DNA from: Thermoflexus hugenholtzii JAD2
GTDB lineage: Bacteria; Chloroflexota; Dehalococcoidia; SHYB01
Direction: 5' to 3'
Length of the DNA: 6,689 nt
NCBI GenBank assembly: GCA_945861815.1
Contig: CAMAVV010000089.1
Coordinates: forward strand, 1-6,689
This document shows, piece after piece, positions 5,762 through 6,689 of the stretch. The notes beneath the pieces were generated by a model, which did not search any database, was not told the DNA's origin, and saw only the letters and a program-made list of their open reading frames with translations. The position numbers were made by a program, and so were the translations under genes. Positions within the stretch are counted from its first letter, which is position 1, and every line of letters starts with the position of its first letter.

Positions 5762-6673
5762 TTACAGCTTCCCCCAATCGTCCTTGGTGTGCTTCCTTGG
5801 GAATAGCTCCGGATGGAGGATTTCGGCGAGGATTTCCAGGCCGTCAACGACACGCGGGCCGGGGCGGTTGTAGTAGGAGGAGCCATCGACGGCGTAGACC
5901 TGGCCATTGCGCACAGCCTTGAGGCCCTTCCACTCCGGCGGCCACGTGTATTTCTTCACTTCAGCCAGAGACTCTCCCAAGTGGTAGCCGCAGGGCATCA
6001 GCACGACGACTTCCGGGTTGTAGTCGGCAATCTCTTTCCAAGTCGTCGTTACCGAGTGGCGTCCCTCTTTTCCCATGCCGTCGAAGCCGCCTGCGAGGCG
6101 AATCATCTCCGGCACCCAGTGGCCGCCGATGAAGGGCGGGTCGAGCCACTCCAGGGCAAAGACCTTGGGGCGGCGTGTAACGTTCTTTGTCGCTGAGGCT
6201 ACTTTATCGATGCGCGCCTGCAAATCAGCCACGAGCTTTTTCGCCCGGGCCTGCGTGCCCGTTGCCTCGCCGACCGTTTCGATAGTCTCTAGGATTGCTC
6301 TAAGACTAGTCGGCTCGAGCGAAAGAATTTTACGGTCGCCGGGGAGCAGACGCGCCGCCTTGCGCACCTCGCCATAGGAGACGGCGCAGACTTCGCACAG
6401 CTCCTGGGTCAAGATGAGGTCGGGGTTAAGCTTCTTGAGCAAGGCCTGATTCATGCCATAGATGCTGCTGCCGCCGTGGACCGCCGAGGTGATGTGGTTG
6501 TGTATCTCGCGGCTGGTGCTGCCGGCGTGATTGATGAGGGAGTGAGTGACGGCAGGGAGCTTTGTTGCCTTGGGTGGATAGTCGCACTCGTGGGTGATGC
6601 CGACGAGGCTGTCGCCAAGTCCCAAGGCATAGACGATCTCTGTGGAACTGGGCAGGAGGGAGCAGATGCGCAT
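5762..6673 (-). CDS. Leaderless BtuF-like cobalamin/corrinoid-binding-fold protein
   Basis: A 303-residue protein of the type III periplasmic-binding fold (PF01497-type, BtuF-like), whose members bind cobalamin or siderophores for ABC importers. It opens straight into the first strand (MRICSLLPSSTEIVYALGLGDSLVGITHECDYPP) with no signal peptide or lipobox. An in-frame TAG at 6688-6686, with no start codon between, rules out an upstream leader. Other landmarks are LPAVTHS (39-45), ILTQELCEVCAVSYGEVRKAARLL (87-110, with a C93-x2-C96 pair), FALEWLDPPFIGGHWVPEMIRLAGG (172-196) and NGQVYAVDGSSYYNRPGPRVVDGLEILA (256-283). The ECDYPP, CEVCAVS and EWLDPP motifs mark a subgroup usually annotated as cobalamin-binding protein. 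No permease or ATPase gene is visible beside it, so the role may be cytoplasmic binding rather than import. Its terminator and promoter are not visible, and the upstream region is cut by the window edge. The fold is sure; the ligand is inferred. Confidence 0.88.
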   Translation of the reverse strand: MRICSLLPSSTEIVYALGLGDSLVGITHECDYPPKATKLPAVTHSLINHAGSTSREIHNHITSAVHGGSSIYGMNQALLKKLNPDLILTQELCEVCAVSYGEVRKAARLLPGDRKILSLEPTSLRAILETIETVGEATGTQARAKKLVADLQARIDKVASATKNVTRRPKVFALEWLDPPFIGGHWVPEMIRLAGGFDGMGKEGRHSVTTTWKEIADYNPEVVVLMPCGYHLGESLAEVKKYTWPPEWKGLKAVRNGQVYAVDGSSYYNRPGPRVVDGLEILAEILHPELFPRKHTKDDWGKL

Positions 6674-6689
6674 GGTGGAGTCATTCTAT

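Noticed and set aside
5746..5907. 54-residue N-terminal extension of the DinB-fold protein
   Set aside because: It overlaps the end of the BtuF-like gene in another frame, has Ser/Thr/Pro-rich shadow composition and lies upstream of a perfect ribosome site serving the start at 5745.
6451..6684. 77-codon minus-strand frame starting 11 nt upstream of the BtuF-like ATG
   Set aside because: It is an out-of-frame shadow of the BtuF-like gene with Ser/Pro/Ala-rich sequence and no motif.

Overview
The window reads as an ordinary, gene-dense bacterial chromosome segment of moderately high GC (roughly 60% by eye). It holds seven protein genes in two blocks that face each other. Five run on the + strand (1-5266) and two on the - strand (6673-5263). 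I see no rRNA, tRNA, CRISPR array, transposase, phage gene or plasmid function. The mix is an amidohydrolase-2 protein, a double EthD-like protein, a small nitroreductase, tandem CaiB/BaiF CoA-transferases, a leaderless BtuF-like protein and a DinB-fold protein. Hairpin-forming, dispersed-type repeats lie between genes. This resembles environmental Chloroflexota (Dehalococcoidia/SAR202-like), which carry many such paralogues, but that placement is recall-based and tentative.

Region 1 (1-2060): a metal-dependent amidohydrolase-2 enzyme, cut at its 5' end by the window edge, is followed after 17 nt by a 265-residue protein made of two EthD-like halves. The spacing suggests one transcript. Region 2 (2061-2816): an 86-nt gap with a GAGAGG-type stem repeat, then a 167-residue nitroreductase, then a 166-nt gap with two hairpins, an 11-bp direct repeat and a plausible sigma70-type promoter.

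Region 3 (2817-5266): two class III CoA-transferase genes share one base at their stop/start junction. Aligned from memory with formyl-CoA transferase, the second protein keeps the catalytic Asp (D179) and the first has Tyr (Y168) there. This suggests a heteromeric enzyme with one catalytic subunit, and it is the most interesting point in the window. Region 4 (6673-5263, - strand): a BtuF-like corrinoid-binding-fold protein that cannot have a signal peptide is followed after 16 nt by a DinB/YfiT-fold protein. The two blocks converge with their stop codons overlapping in a single CTAG.

Working model (inference): the + block looks like a set for catabolism of an organic acid or aromatic-type compound. 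It would combine CoA transfer, hydrolysis or decarboxylation by the amidohydrolase, a small barrel protein and a flavin enzyme. The substrate cannot be read from the sequence. I found no clearly unprecedented system here.
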